Shown: positions 7,329 to 15,014 of the stretch, in pieces
Layout: every line of letters starts with the position of its first letter
How positions within the stretch are numbered: position 1 is the stretch's first letter
NCBI GenBank assembly: GCA_023443455.1
Contig: JAEZUE010000014.1
Coordinates: 1 to 24,942 of the forward strand
Direction: 5' to 3'
Length of the DNA: 24,942 bases
Source: Verrucomicrobiota bacterium
GTDB taxonomy: Bacteria; Verrucomicrobiota; Verrucomicrobiia; Opitutales; Opitutaceae
Position numbers and translations under genes: made by a program
Notes under the pieces: generated by a model
Told to the model about the DNA's origin: nothing
The model's input: the letters and a program-made list of their open reading frames with translations, nothing else
Database searches by the model: none

Positions 7329-7385
7329 GTAGGAGCCTGCTTGCAGGCGATTTCGATCACAGATCGCCTGCAAGCAGGCTCCTAC
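7329..7385. repeat. Inverted pair of 23-nt GTAG-headed REP-like units (BIME)
   Basis: Unit 1 (7329-7351, plus) starts GTAGGAGCC with stem GCCTGC/GCAGGC and ends CGAT. Unit 2 (7363-7385) is its perfect reverse complement. The spacer is 11 nt. The pair can form two small hairpins or one long stem. It lies 50 bases after the nrfD-like gene and may act as an mRNA 3' stabiliser or attenuator there. The remainder of the 232-base gap to 7511 shows no gene. Confidence 0.9.
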
Positions 7386-7510
7386 AGAAGGCACTACACT
7401 CGCCCCATCTGCCACCACCGGTACGGCGGCGTTGCGCGATAGCAGATCGTTCGTGACCTCGGCGCCCATCCCTAGAACTCTCGGACTTCCCTCTTCACCC
7501 AACTCCCACC

Positions 7511-7927
7511 ATGCTTCGCTGCGGAAAAACCGCCCAGACTGCCATCGCCGCCATGAGCGCGCTCGCCGCTCGCTACGACGGCGGCAAGACCGTCGTCAGC
7601 TCGCTCGACATCGCTCGCGACCGCGGCCTGCCGCAACCGCTCGTGGCCAAGCTGCTCTCGACGCTCTCCACGGGCGGCTTGGTCGAGGGCACGCGCGGTC
7701 CCGGCGGCGGCTACTGGCTGGCGAAGGCGCCGTCGCGCATCACACTGGGCGACATCACCGGGCTTTTCGAGAAGGAGATTGAAGGCGTGATGTGTCCGTT
7801 TGGTCCCGACTGGTGCGGCAAGGGTGAGCCGTGTCCGTTGCACGATGAACTCTCCGCAATGAACAAGCAGTGGGCCGACTTTCTCCGGAAGACGACGCTG
7901 GCCGTGTTCAAGCCGAAGAAAGGCTGA
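7511..7927 (+). CDS. Rrf2-family transcription regulator with an Fe-S ligand motif
   Basis: 138 residues, typical Rrf2 size. The winged helix-turn-helix covers about residues 8-75 (KTAQTAIAAMSALAARYDGG, then LDIARDRGLPQPLVAKLLSTL, then GPGGGYWLAKAP and ITLGDI). The C-terminal half has three cysteines in CPFGPDWCGKGEPC, spaced C-x6-C-x5-C. That is close to but not the same as the spacing in IscR or NsrR, so a [2Fe-2S] or [4Fe-4S] cluster that senses NO, oxygen or Fe-S status is likely. It lies just after the electron-transfer operon, in the same direction but 232 bases away with a repeat between, so it probably has its own promoter. Regulation of the nap genes is plausible but unproven. Confidence 0.9.
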   Translation: MLRCGKTAQTAIAAMSALAARYDGGKTVVSSLDIARDRGLPQPLVAKLLSTLSTGGLVEGTRGPGGGYWLAKAPSRITLGDITGLFEKEIEGVMCPFGPDWCGKGEPCPLHDELSAMNKQWADFLRKTTLAVFKPKKG

Positions 7928-7965
7928 GGTTTGACAGCCGCGCAGGAGCGCTTTCCTCGACGCCG

Positions 7966-8550
7966 ATGAAGTTTCGCGAAAGCGGCATGCCGGACCTCGA
8001 GTATTGGGAGTCGTTGTTCGACGTCGACGCGGTGCTGGACGCGTTTGCGTTTGGGCCGGCGACCGGCGCCGTCGCGGAGTTGGGTTGTGGCTACGGCACC
8101 TTCACCATGCCGCTCGCGCGGCGGACCGGCGCACCAGTGCATGCGTTCGACATCGATCCCGCGATGACGGAGACCACGCTCACGCGGGCCGCCGCTGCGG
8201 GCTTGGGCAATGTGTTCGCCCTGGTGCGCGATGTGGCCGCCGCCGGTTACGGCCTGGAGTCGGGCAGCTGCGGGGCCTGCCTGCTCTTCAACATCCTCCA
8301 CGGCGAGGCTCCGGTGGCGATGCTGCGGGAGGCGGTGCGGATTGTGCGTCCTGGCGGACTGGTGGCGGTGATCCATTGGCGCAGTGATCTTGCCACACCG
8401 CGGGGGCCGAGCCTGGAGATCCGGCCGCGCCCCGAGCAGATCGTCGCCTGGGCGGAGGAGTGCGGCGGGCTCGCCGTCGAGGGCCCGCCGCGGCACGTCG
8501 GCCCGTGGCACTACGCGCTGCGGCTGCGTACAGTGGCGACGCTTCACTGA
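7966..8550 (+). CDS. Class I SAM-dependent methyltransferase, small
   Basis: 194 residues. A Rossmann-type SAM site is visible: AELGCGYGTF (motif I, about residues 38-46), the acidic pair in AFDIDPAMTE (62-64) and the later segment VRIVRPGGLVAVIHWR (motif IV/post III). The substrate cannot be told; it resembles small UbiE/methyltransferase-11-like enzymes. It follows the Rrf2 gene by 38 bases on the same strand, so the two probably form one transcript, and the association may mean a stress or NO-related role. The start at ATG 7966 is a choice: ATG 7987 also fits, and no ribosome binding site decides between them. Confidence 0.8.
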   Translation: MKFRESGMPDLEYWESLFDVDAVLDAFAFGPATGAVAELGCGYGTFTMPLARRTGAPVHAFDIDPAMTETTLTRAAAAGLGNVFALVRDVAAAGYGLESGSCGACLLFNILHGEAPVAMLREAVRIVRPGGLVAVIHWRSDLATPRGPSLEIRPRPEQIVAWAEECGGLAVEGPPRHVGPWHYALRLRTVATLH

Positions 8551-8681
8551 ACGCGATCCGACAGCACGGGCGGGTGATCGGAGGACGCATTTCCAAACCC
8601 ATAACAACGCGCGCCGACCACTCGCCGCGGGTTGCGCGCGGGGCGTTTTCGGTCCCCTTTGCCGGCACACTTTCTCCTGCC

Positions 8682-10379
8682 ATGAACACCACCAAGTCGC
8701 TCCGTCAGTTTTCCGCCCACGTCCACGATGGCCCCGACCGGGCGCCGAACCGCTCGATGCTGCGGGCCGTCGGTTTCGGGGATGCGGACTTCCGGAAGCC
8801 TGTCGTCGGGATCGCCTCGACCTGGAGCATGCTCACGCCTTGCAACATGCATATCGACGAGCTCGCCCGCCGCGCCGGGCAGGGCGTCGACGCCGCGGGC
8901 GGCAAGTCCGTCATCTTCGGCACCATCACCGTGGCCGACGGCATCAGCATGGGCACTCCGGGCATGCGGTACTCGCTGGTGTCGCGCGAGGTCATCGCCG
9001 ACTCGATCGAGACGGTGTGCGGCGCCGAGGGCTTCGACGGCCTGGTGGCACTGGGCGGTTGCGACAAGAACATGCCCGGCTGTGTCATGGCGATGGCGCG
9101 ACTGAACCGCCCGTCGGTGTTCGTCTACGGCGGCACGATCGTGCCCGGGATCCATCCGGAAAGCCGGCAGGAGTGCGACATCGTGTCGGTATTCGAGGCG
9201 GTCGGGCGGCACGCCGCCGGCGAACTCGATGCCGCGGGCCTGGCCGCGATCGAACGCTGCGCCATCCCCGGGCCCGGGGCCTGCGGTGGAATGTACACGG
9301 CGAATACGATGGCCTCGGCCATCGAGGCGCTCGGTCTGAGCCTGCCCAACAGCTCCTCGCAGATCGCCGTGAGCGACGAGAAACGCGAGGACTGCGCCCG
9401 CGCCGGGGCCGCCGTCCTCGAGCTGCTCCGCAAGAACATCCGGCCCCGCGACATCCTCACCCGCAAGGCGTTCGAGAACGCGATCACGGTGGTCATCGCC
9501 CTCGGCGGCTCGACCAACGCCGTGCTGCACCTGCTCGCCATCGCCCACAGCGCGGGTGTCCGGCTTCGACTCGCGGACTTCGCGCGCATCGGCCGCCGCG
9601 TGCCCGTGCTCGGCGATTTGAAACCTTCGGGGCGTTGGGGCATGGCGCACCTTTCCCGGATCGGCGGACTGCAACCGCTGCTCAAGCTGCTGCTCAGCGC
9701 CGGCCTGCTCCATGGCGACTGCCTCACCGTCACCGGTCGCACGCTGGCGGAGAACGTCGCCCGTGTGAAACCGTATCCGCCGGACCAGGAGATCGTGCGG
9801 CCGCTGTCGGCACCGATGAAGGCGGAGAGCCATTTGCGGATCCTCCACGGCAATCTCGCGCCGGAGGGAGCGGTGGCGAAGATCTCGGGCAAGGAGGGGC
9901 TGCGGTTCTCGGGTCGGGCGATCACGTTCGAATCCGAGGAGGCCGCGTTGCGGGCGATTCTCCGCGGCCGGGTGAAGGCCGGCCACGTCGTGGTCATCCG
10001 CAACGAGGGCCCGCGCGGCGGCCCGGGTATGCGTGAGATGCTCGCGCCGACCAGTGCGATCATGGGCCGCGGATTGGGCAAGGAGGTGGCGCTCATCACC
10101 GACGGGCGGTTCTCGGGCGGCAGCCACGGTTTTGTCGTGGGACACATCACCCCGGAGGCGGCCACCGGCGGACCGATCGCGATCGTGCGCAACGGCGACC
10201 CGATCACCATCGACGCTGTGCGCAACACCGTCTCGCTCGACCTGCCGGCGCGCGAATTGCGCGCGCGCCTGGCGGCATGGAAACCGCGCAAACGCCGGGA
10301 GACCCGTGGCGTGCTCGCGAAATACGCGCACCTCGTGTCCACCGCATCCGAGGGTGCGGTCACGGACAAACGGCTCTGA
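8682..10379 (+). CDS. ilvD: Dihydroxy-acid dehydratase (branched-chain amino acid synthesis)
   Basis: 565 residues. It converts 2,3-dihydroxy-3-methylbutanoate or -pentanoate to the 2-oxo acids of the valine and isoleucine pathways. Family motifs are GGCDKNMPGCVMAMARLNRP and GPGACGGMYTANTMASAIE. Cysteines C54 (STWSMLTPCNMH), C127 and C201 sit where the ligands of the Fe-S cluster are expected. The C-terminal half contains NEGPRGGPGMREML and ITDGRFSGGSHGFVVGHITPEA. Edd (6-phosphogluconate dehydratase) is a relative, but length and motifs favour IlvD. It stands alone with no other ilv gene nearby. The 131-base upstream gap shows no convincing leader peptide. It converges on moaA. Confidence 0.95.
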   Translation: MNTTKSLRQFSAHVHDGPDRAPNRSMLRAVGFGDADFRKPVVGIASTWSMLTPCNMHIDELARRAGQGVDAAGGKSVIFGTITVADGISMGTPGMRYSLVSREVIADSIETVCGAEGFDGLVALGGCDKNMPGCVMAMARLNRPSVFVYGGTIVPGIHPESRQECDIVSVFEAVGRHAAGELDAAGLAAIERCAIPGPGACGGMYTANTMASAIEALGLSLPNSSSQIAVSDEKREDCARAGAAVLELLRKNIRPRDILTRKAFENAITVVIALGGSTNAVLHLLAIAHSAGVRLRLADFARIGRRVPVLGDLKPSGRWGMAHLSRIGGLQPLLKLLLSAGLLHGDCLTVTGRTLAENVARVKPYPPDQEIVRPLSAPMKAESHLRILHGNLAPEGAVAKISGKEGLRFSGRAITFESEEAALRAILRGRVKAGHVVVIRNEGPRGGPGMREMLAPTSAIMGRGLGKEVALITDGRFSGGSHGFVVGHITPEAATGGPIAIVRNGDPITIDAVRNTVSLDLPARELRARLAAWKPRKRRETRGVLAKYAHLVSTASEGAVTDKRL

Positions 10380-10415
10380 CACGGTTCCGGGCCGCCGCGG
10401 AGGCCGGTTTCCCCG

Positions 10416-10451
10416 GCGGGTGATCCCCGAAAAGCGGGGTCGCTCACCCGC
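10416..10451. terminator. Shared hairpin between convergent ilvD and moaA
   Basis: Outer arms GCGGGTGA and TCACCCGC (8 bp) enclose an inner stem CCCCG/CGGGG with loop AAAAG. It covers the last codons and stop of moaA (stop at 10444-10446) and lies 36 bases after the ilvD stop. No T-run follows on either strand, so it may block read-through only partly or protect the 3' ends. Confidence 0.55.
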
Positions 10452-11418
10452 CGATGGCGGTCATCGGACGGCAGGGCTTGTATTGGCCGTTGAACGAATG
10501 CTCCTTCGGCTTCGCGCGCAGGGCGGCCTCGAGAACCTCGCGCACGGCGGCGTCCGTCGGGGCATGGCGGAGCGTTTCGCGCAGATCGATCTCGCCGTGG
10601 TCGCCGAGGCAGGGGCGGATCTTCCCGTCGGCGGTGAGGCGCATCTTGTTGCACGTCTCGCAGAAGTGTTCGGTGGTGATCGCGCCGATGAAGCCGACGA
10701 GCGTGCCCGTGCGGCGGAGACGGAAGTATTTCGCGGGGCCCCAGCCGAGGTGGTGGCTGGGTTGGGCCTCGAGCTCGTCCTCGGCGGCGAAGAGCCGCAT
10801 GGCGTCGCCGACGGAGAAGAAGTTCGCCTCGGTGAGCACCTCCGAACTGGTCAACGGCATCAGCTCGATCACGCGCAGCGGCAGGTCGTGCTCGGCGGCG
10901 AAGCGCGCGAGCGGCCAGAGCTGCGACTCGTTGACGCCGCGCATGAGCACGCAGTTGAGCTTCACGCGCTCGAAGCCGGCCGCCACTGCGGCGTGGATAC
11001 CGGCGAGGACCTTGGTGAGATCGCCGCCGGTGATGCGGCGGTAGAGGTCGGGGTCGAGCGCGTCGAGGCTGACGTTGGCCGTGCGGATGCCGGCGGCGAA
11101 GAGCGGGCCGGCGAGCGCGGCCAGCCGGGTGCCGTTGGTCGAGAGGCCGATGCGGCCCACGCCCGGCACGGCCGCCATCTCACGGACGATCTCGAGGATG
11201 TCGCGGCGCACGAGCGGCTCGCCGCCGGTAAGGCGGAACTTGCGGAAGCCGAGGCCGGCGGCGACGCGGACCACGCGCAGGATCTCGTCGGCACTGAGGT
11301 GGTCGGGCGTGGTCTCCCAGCCCTTGTAGCCCTCGGGCATGCAGTAGAGGCAGCGCTCGTTGCACCGGTCGGTGATCGAGATGCGCAGGTAGTCGACGGT
11401 GCGGCCGAAGGGATCCAT
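10444..11418 (-). CDS. moaA: GTP 3',8-cyclase MoaA
   Basis: 324 residues. A radical-SAM enzyme that, with MoaC, turns GTP into cyclic pyranopterin monophosphate, the first intermediate of molybdenum cofactor. The radical-SAM cluster motif is CNERCLYCMPEGY near residues 18-30 (C-x3-C-x2-C). The C-terminal cluster site is CETCNKMRLTADGKIRPCL. The protein ends in Gly-Gly (AIGG), the conserved tail needed for activity. The start at ATG 11418 places the usual PFGRTVDYLRISITDRC directly at the N-terminus; an upstream in-frame extension is Arg/Ser-rich and overlaps mogA, so it was rejected. It is the last gene of the minus-strand operon, 4 bases after mogA. Confidence 0.96.
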   Translation of the reverse strand: MDPFGRTVDYLRISITDRCNERCLYCMPEGYKGWETTPDHLSADEILRVVRVAAGLGFRKFRLTGGEPLVRRDILEIVREMAAVPGVGRIGLSTNGTRLAALAGPLFAAGIRTANVSLDALDPDLYRRITGGDLTKVLAGIHAAVAAGFERVKLNCVLMRGVNESQLWPLARFAAEHDLPLRVIELMPLTSSEVLTEANFFSVGDAMRLFAAEDELEAQPSHHLGWGPAKYFRLRRTGTLVGFIGAITTEHFCETCNKMRLTADGKIRPCLGDHGEIDLRETLRHAPTDAAVREVLEAALRAKPKEHSFNGQYKPCRPMTAIGG

Positions 11419-11422
11419 GGCG

Positions 11423-11923
11423 TCAGCGGGCGGGGGCGACGGCGTGCGGGTCGTCGCCACGCAGGTGGGCGAGCGCCTCGCGGATGGCCGGGCCCAGAAT
11501 CTCGAGACATTCGGCGACGGCGGACGGTTTGCCCGGGAGGTTGACGATGAGCGCGGTGCCGCGGGTGCCGGCGGTGGCGCGGGAGAGGATGGCGGTGCGG
11601 ACCTTGGCGAAGGATTGCACGCGCATGATCTCGCCGAAGCCGGGCAGCTCCTTGTCGAGCACGGCGCGCGTCGCCTCCGGGGTGACGTCGCGCGGGCCGA
11701 TGCCGGTGCCACCGGTCGTGACAATCAGGGCACAGCCGTCGCGGTCGGCGAACTCGCGCAGGCGCGCGGCGATCGCGGGCGCCTCGTCGGGCACGATGGC
11801 GGCGAGAAAGACGGCGTCGGGGCCCAGCGTGGCGCGCAGCAGGCGTTCGATCTCGGGTCCGCTGCGGTCGGTGTAGGTGCCGGCGCTGGCGCGGTCGCTG
11901 ACGGTGAGGCGGCCGATCTTCAT
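11423..11923 (-). CDS. mogA: Molybdopterin adenylyltransferase MogA/MoaB type
   Basis: 166 residues. It adenylylates molybdopterin before metal insertion by MoeA. The N-terminus IGRLTVSDRASAGTYTDRSGPEI and the glycine-rich TTGGTGIGPRDVTPEAT site define the MoCF-biosynthesis fold. The substitution pattern (SDRASAGTYTDRSG) favours MogA over MoaB, but the two are hard to separate by eye. LPGKPSAVAECLEIL near the C-terminus is also typical. It lies between moaC (112 bases upstream, with a repeat in the gap) and moaA (4 bases downstream), and is probably translationally coupled to moaA. Confidence 0.9.
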   Translation of the reverse strand: MKIGRLTVSDRASAGTYTDRSGPEIERLLRATLGPDAVFLAAIVPDEAPAIAARLREFADRDGCALIVTTGGTGIGPRDVTPEATRAVLDKELPGFGEIMRVQSFAKVRTAILSRATAGTRGTALIVNLPGKPSAVAECLEILGPAIREALAHLRGDDPHAVAPAR

Positions 11924-11955
11924 GGGGCGATTTTCGCCGGCGTGGATCGCGGGGG

Positions 11956-12007
11956 AGGGCGAGTCGTCCCCGACGAGCCGCGGCTCACCGGGACGGTTCG
12001 CCCTACC
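11956..12007 (-). repeat. Long GTAG-headed imperfect hairpin inside the Moco operon
   Basis: The minus strand starts GGTAGGGCGA. Arms AGGGCGA..CGTCCC and GGGACG..TCGCCCT enclose the perfect 12-bp palindrome GAGCCGCGGCTC at the tip. It fills most of the 112-base gap between moaC and mogA, the only sizeable gap within this operon, and would be transcribed. It appears to be a third type of REP-like element. Confidence 0.75.
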
Positions 12008-12035
12008 AGTCGGGCAAAGTGCTGCCGGTAGGCTT

Positions 12036-12503
12036 TCATGACTTCACCTTTTCGACGACGTGCACGCCCTCGATGCGCATCGTCTTGTCGACGGCCTTGC
12101 ACATGTCGTAGAGGGCGAGCGCGGCGACGCTGGCGCCGGTGAGCGCCTCCATCTCGACGCCGGTCTTGGCGCTGGTCCGCGTCGTGCAGACGATGTCGAT
12201 GGCGGCGAGGCGCAGGGTGAATTCGATCGAAACCTGGTCGAGCGGCAACTGGTGGCAGAGCGGGATCAGCTCGTCGGTGCGTTTGGCGGCCTGGATACCG
12301 GCGATCTGGGCGACCGTGAGCACGTCGCCCTTGGGCAGCGCCTTCGCCTTCAGGGCGTGGATGGTCGCGGCTTGGCAGACCAGTCGGGCGGTGGCGACGG
12401 CGCGGCGTTGTTGGACCGGTTTGGCGCCGACGTCGACCATGCGGGCGTTGCCCTGTGCGTCGAGGTGGGAGAAGGCGGCGGTCTGGCGCTTGGGCGTGCT
12501 CAT
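12036..12503 (-). CDS. moaC: Cyclic pyranopterin monophosphate synthase MoaC
   Basis: 155 residues, the usual size. It acts after MoaA to form cyclic pyranopterin monophosphate. The motifs MVDVGAKPVQQRRAVA near the N-terminus, AAKRTDELIPLCHQLPL in the middle (with the active-site region), and GVEMEALTGASVAALALYDMCKAVDK toward the C-terminus are all diagnostic of MoaC. It overlaps moeA by 4 bases (ATGA type), which implies translational coupling. Confidence 0.96.
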   Translation of the reverse strand: MSTPKRQTAAFSHLDAQGNARMVDVGAKPVQQRRAVATARLVCQAATIHALKAKALPKGDVLTVAQIAGIQAAKRTDELIPLCHQLPLDQVSIEFTLRLAAIDIVCTTRTSAKTGVEMEALTGASVAALALYDMCKAVDKTMRIEGVHVVEKVKS

Positions 12504-13714
12504 GGGAGGGACGGGGTGGGAGCAAATTCGACGGTGGCGCCGCGGGCAAGTCGGCCGGCCCCGGCGGCGACACGAATAAGCCCGTTGGCCGCGGCGAGTG
12601 AACTGAGATCACCGGAGCTCATCCACCGCAACGGCGTCACGACGGCGCGGCCGTTTTCGAGCGACCAACGGGCGGGCCAGAGGGTTTCGCGTGCGTTGCC
12701 GTCGGCCTCGAGTTCGGCGGCGAGCGTGCCGAGCTCGAAAGGGTTGCGGGGCGGCAGTCCGGCCATGGCGTGCAGGGCCTCGTCGACGAAGAGATGGAGG
12801 CAGACGAAATGCGCGAGCGGGTTGCCCGGCAGGCCGAACGCGAGGGCGTCGCCGCGGCGGGCGAAGATCAGCGGTTTGCCCGGGCGGGTGGCGGTCTTGC
12901 TCAGGAGCACTTCGTAGCCGAGGTCCGCGAGCAGGCGTCCGGTAAAATCGAATTCGCCGACGCTTGCGCCGCCCGAAATCAGCAGCAGGTCGGGGGTGGC
13001 GTGGCCGAGGAGGGCGAGTGCGGCGTCGTAGTTTTCCGGAGCACGGTGCTGCTCGGGTGCGATGCCGTGGCCGGCGAGGAAGCCGCGGACGAGCGACGAG
13101 TTCGAATCGCGGATCTGGCCATGCTCCGGTGTTTGCTCGGGCGGCACGATCTCGTTGCCGGTGGCGACGTGGATGGTGCGCGGGAGGCGGCTCACGACCG
13201 GGGCGGCGGCGCCGACGCTGGCGAGCAGGCCGAGCATGCCGGCGGAGAGGCGGGCCGGCGCCGACAGCACGGGTTGGCCTTGGCGCACATCCTCGCCGCG
13301 CTCGCGGAGGTGGCGTGCTGGAGTGCGGCCCGGGGTGCGCACGTTTTCACCGAGCAGTTCGACGTCCTCCTTCATGAGGACCTGCAGGCCGCCGGAGGGC
13401 AGTGCGGCGCCGGTGGCGATGCGGACGGCCTCGCCGGTGGCGAGTGCGCGCGGGCGCCAGTCGCCGGCGCGCAGTGTGTCCACAATCCGGAACCACTCGG
13501 AGCGGTCGTCGAGGCGCACCGCGTAGCCGTCGACCGCGGAGCGGGTGAAGGGCGGTTGGTCTTCGGGGGCGACGATCGTTTCGCGCAGAACGCGTCCGGC
13601 CGCGGCGGCCAGGGGAATCGGCTCCGGCGGAAGCGGTGTCGCGTGGGCGCGGATCAGCGCGCGGACCTCGGCCACGGAGCCGCCGTTGGCGACAGTTCGG
13701 TTGGGCGAGGTCAC
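12500..13714 (-). CDS. moeA: Molybdopterin molybdotransferase MoeA
   Basis: 404 residues. It inserts molybdate into adenylylated molybdopterin. Visible features: FTRSAVDGYAVR near residue 57, RIATGAALPSG, HVATGNEIVPPEQTPEHGQIRDSN, LLISGGASVGEFDFT and the GRP-like RPGKPLIFARR with GLPGNPLAHFV. These match the four MoeA domains in order. The overlaps with moaE upstream and moaC downstream are 4 bases each, so the three genes are tightly coupled. The length fits bacterial MoeA (about 400-410). Confidence 0.95.
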   Translation of the reverse strand: MTSPNRTVANGGSVAEVRALIRAHATPLPPEPIPLAAAAGRVLRETIVAPEDQPPFTRSAVDGYAVRLDDRSEWFRIVDTLRAGDWRPRALATGEAVRIATGAALPSGGLQVLMKEDVELLGENVRTPGRTPARHLRERGEDVRQGQPVLSAPARLSAGMLGLLASVGAAAPVVSRLPRTIHVATGNEIVPPEQTPEHGQIRDSNSSLVRGFLAGHGIAPEQHRAPENYDAALALLGHATPDLLLISGGASVGEFDFTGRLLADLGYEVLLSKTATRPGKPLIFARRGDALAFGLPGNPLAHFVCLHLFVDEALHAMAGLPPRNPFELGTLAAELEADGNARETLWPARWSLENGRAVVTPLRWMSSGDLSSLAAANGLIRVAAGAGRLARGATVEFAPTPSLP

Positions 13715-14130
13715 GAGGCGGAGGGGATGGGTTGGCCGGAGCGGTCAAGTGCGCGGACCTTCCAGATCGGCACGTCCTGCTTGAGGCGGTCCATGAAGCC
13801 CACGAGCAGCGCGAAGCCGGCCGCGCGGTGCTTCGATGCCACGACGACGTGGATGGCGGCCTCGCCGATCGGGATCACGCCGATGCGATGGGTGACGCGG
13901 ACGAACTGGCAATCGGTGTCGGCGGCGAGTTCGGTGCAGAGCCGGCGCATGGTACGCTCGGCCATGCCGGAATACGCTTCGTACTCCAGCGCGCCGATGG
14001 GGTGGCCCCCCTCCTCGCCGCGGACGAGGCCCCGAAATTCGGCGACAGAGCCGGCGGTGCCGGCGAGGCCGGCGGGGAGTGGTCTGGCGAGGTCGATGGG
14101 CTCGGAGGTGAGACCGATCTCGAGTTGCAT
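13711..14130 (-). CDS. moaE: Molybdopterin synthase large subunit MoaE
   Basis: 139 residues. With MoaD it converts cyclic pyranopterin monophosphate to molybdopterin by adding two sulfurs. Motifs: AEFRGLVRGEEGG near residue 30, LEYEAYSGMAERTM, VTHRIGVIPIGEAAIHVVVASKHR and the active-site Lys region DRLKQDVPIWK near residue 120. It is encoded 3 bases after moaD and overlaps moeA by 4 bases. Nothing is unusual. Confidence 0.95.
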   Translation of the reverse strand: MQLEIGLTSEPIDLARPLPAGLAGTAGSVAEFRGLVRGEEGGHPIGALEYEAYSGMAERTMRRLCTELAADTDCQFVRVTHRIGVIPIGEAAIHVVVASKHRAAGFALLVGFMDRLKQDVPIWKVRALDRSGQPIPSAS

Positions 14131-14133
14131 GCT

Positions 14134-14370
14134 TCAGCCTCCGGAGACGGGCGGGATCAGGGCCACCTCGTCGCCGGCGGCGAAGCGGGTGGTGGCGTCG
14201 GCGAAGTCGCAGTTTCGCGTCAGGCGAGTCTGGGCACGCACGCGGGCGAGGTCGGGCCAGCGGGCGAGCAGTTCGCGCCAGAGCGAGTCGGCGTCGAGGT
14301 CGTCGGCCGCGAGCTCGGTCTCGGCGCAGCCGGTGAGGTTTTTGAGGTGGGCGAAGAACAGGATGCGCAT
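14134..14370 (-). CDS. moaD: Molybdopterin synthase sulfur-carrier subunit MoaD
   Basis: 78 residues with a ubiquitin-like beta-grasp pattern. It starts MRILFFAHLKNLTG and ends in the Gly-Gly tail (VSGG) that is thiocarboxylated. DEVALIPPVSGG is the family signature. An in-frame ATG 60 bases further upstream would add a Thr/Pro/Arg-rich tail absent from MoaD proteins, so 14370 was preferred. It is the first gene of the moaDE-moeA-moaC-mogA-moaA operon. No moeB/thiF-type activating enzyme is seen in the window and it must come from elsewhere. Confidence 0.93.
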   Translation of the reverse strand: MRILFFAHLKNLTGCAETELAADDLDADSLWRELLARWPDLARVRAQTRLTRNCDFADATTRFAAGDEVALIPPVSGG

Positions 14371-14486
14371 GGTAGATGCGCCGCGGGTAGCAGCGTGGGG
14401 GATCGTTGGCGGCATGGTGCGGCGGGTCAATCGTGCGGGGTTGCATCGGCGGGGAACTTGGGCAGCGTCCGGGGCGTCGAACCCGC

Positions 14487-15014
14487 ATGATATCCGAATC
14501 TGTCGCCGGTACCCCGAAACTGCCCAAGGACCTTCCGCTCGAGGTGTGTCACCTCGTGATTTCGCCGGGCCACAACTATTTCGGACACCACGGGCAGCCG
14601 GCGGGCACGAACGATCCGATCGAGGTCGACACGATCGAGTGCGTGGCCGGCCGCGGGATCCGCGATGACCGGTTCTTCGACTTCAAGCCGGACTACAAAG
14701 GGCAGATCACGTTCTTCGCGATGGAGACGTTTGCGGCGTTGGCCGAAGCGGTCGGTGCGCCGGACGCGCGGGCAACAGCGGTGCGGCGCAACGTGTTCGT
14801 GCGTGGCATCGATCTGCCGGATTTGATCGGCCGCGAGTTCGAGCTGCAGGGAGTCCGGTTCCGCGGCTCGGAGGAGTGTCGACCGTGCGAGTGGATGGAC
14901 GAGGCCGTGGCGCCCGGCGCGTTCGAGTGGCTGAAGGGGCGTGGCGGCCTGCGCGCGCGGATTTTGTCGGATGGCAGCATCACACTTGGAAAGGGAGTAC
15001 TGCGTGTTACCTGA
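14487..15014 (+). CDS. MOSC-domain protein linked to molybdenum cofactor use
   Basis: 175 residues. The MOSC domain (named for molybdenum cofactor sulfurase C-termini) is shown by the conserved acidic/Cys region GSEECRPCEWMD near residue 130 and the end GGLRARILSDGSITLGKGV. Such stand-alone proteins (YiiM or MoaC-MOSC-like) bind the cofactor or handle sulfur; the exact reaction is not known from sequence. It is divergent from moaD (116 bases between) and overlaps mobA by 11 bases, so it belongs to the cofactor island. The start at ATG 14487 was chosen because the upstream extension overlaps the moaD promoter area and is unlike the family. Confidence 0.85.
   Translation: MISESVAGTPKLPKDLPLEVCHLVISPGHNYFGHHGQPAGTNDPIEVDTIECVAGRGIRDDRFFDFKPDYKGQITFFAMETFAALAEAVGAPDARATAVRRNVFVRGIDLPDLIGREFELQGVRFRGSEECRPCEWMDEAVAPGAFEWLKGRGGLRARILSDGSITLGKGVLRVT
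14991..14997 (+). promoter_or_regulatory. Ribosome binding site deciding the GTG start of mobA
   Basis: AAGGGAG ends 6 nt before GTG 15004, inside the end of the MOSC gene. It favours the GTG over upstream in-frame ATG codons, which would make the overlap longer. Confidence 0.7.

Noticed and set aside
8551..8681. Attenuator leader upstream of ilvD
   Set aside because: No short frame rich in Leu, Ile or Val codons and no terminator/antiterminator pair was seen.
8544..10382. Minus-strand open frame of 612 codons opposite ilvD
   Set aside because: Shadow of ilvD; no domain and improbable composition.
11924..12035. Molybdenum cofactor riboswitch between moaC and mogA
   Set aside because: The structure is a single long hairpin within an operon rather than a multi-helix aptamer ahead of it; a repeat element explains it better.
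12770..14668. Plus-strand open frame of 632 codons opposite moeA and moaE
   Set aside because: Both genes underneath have full sets of family motifs; this frame has none.
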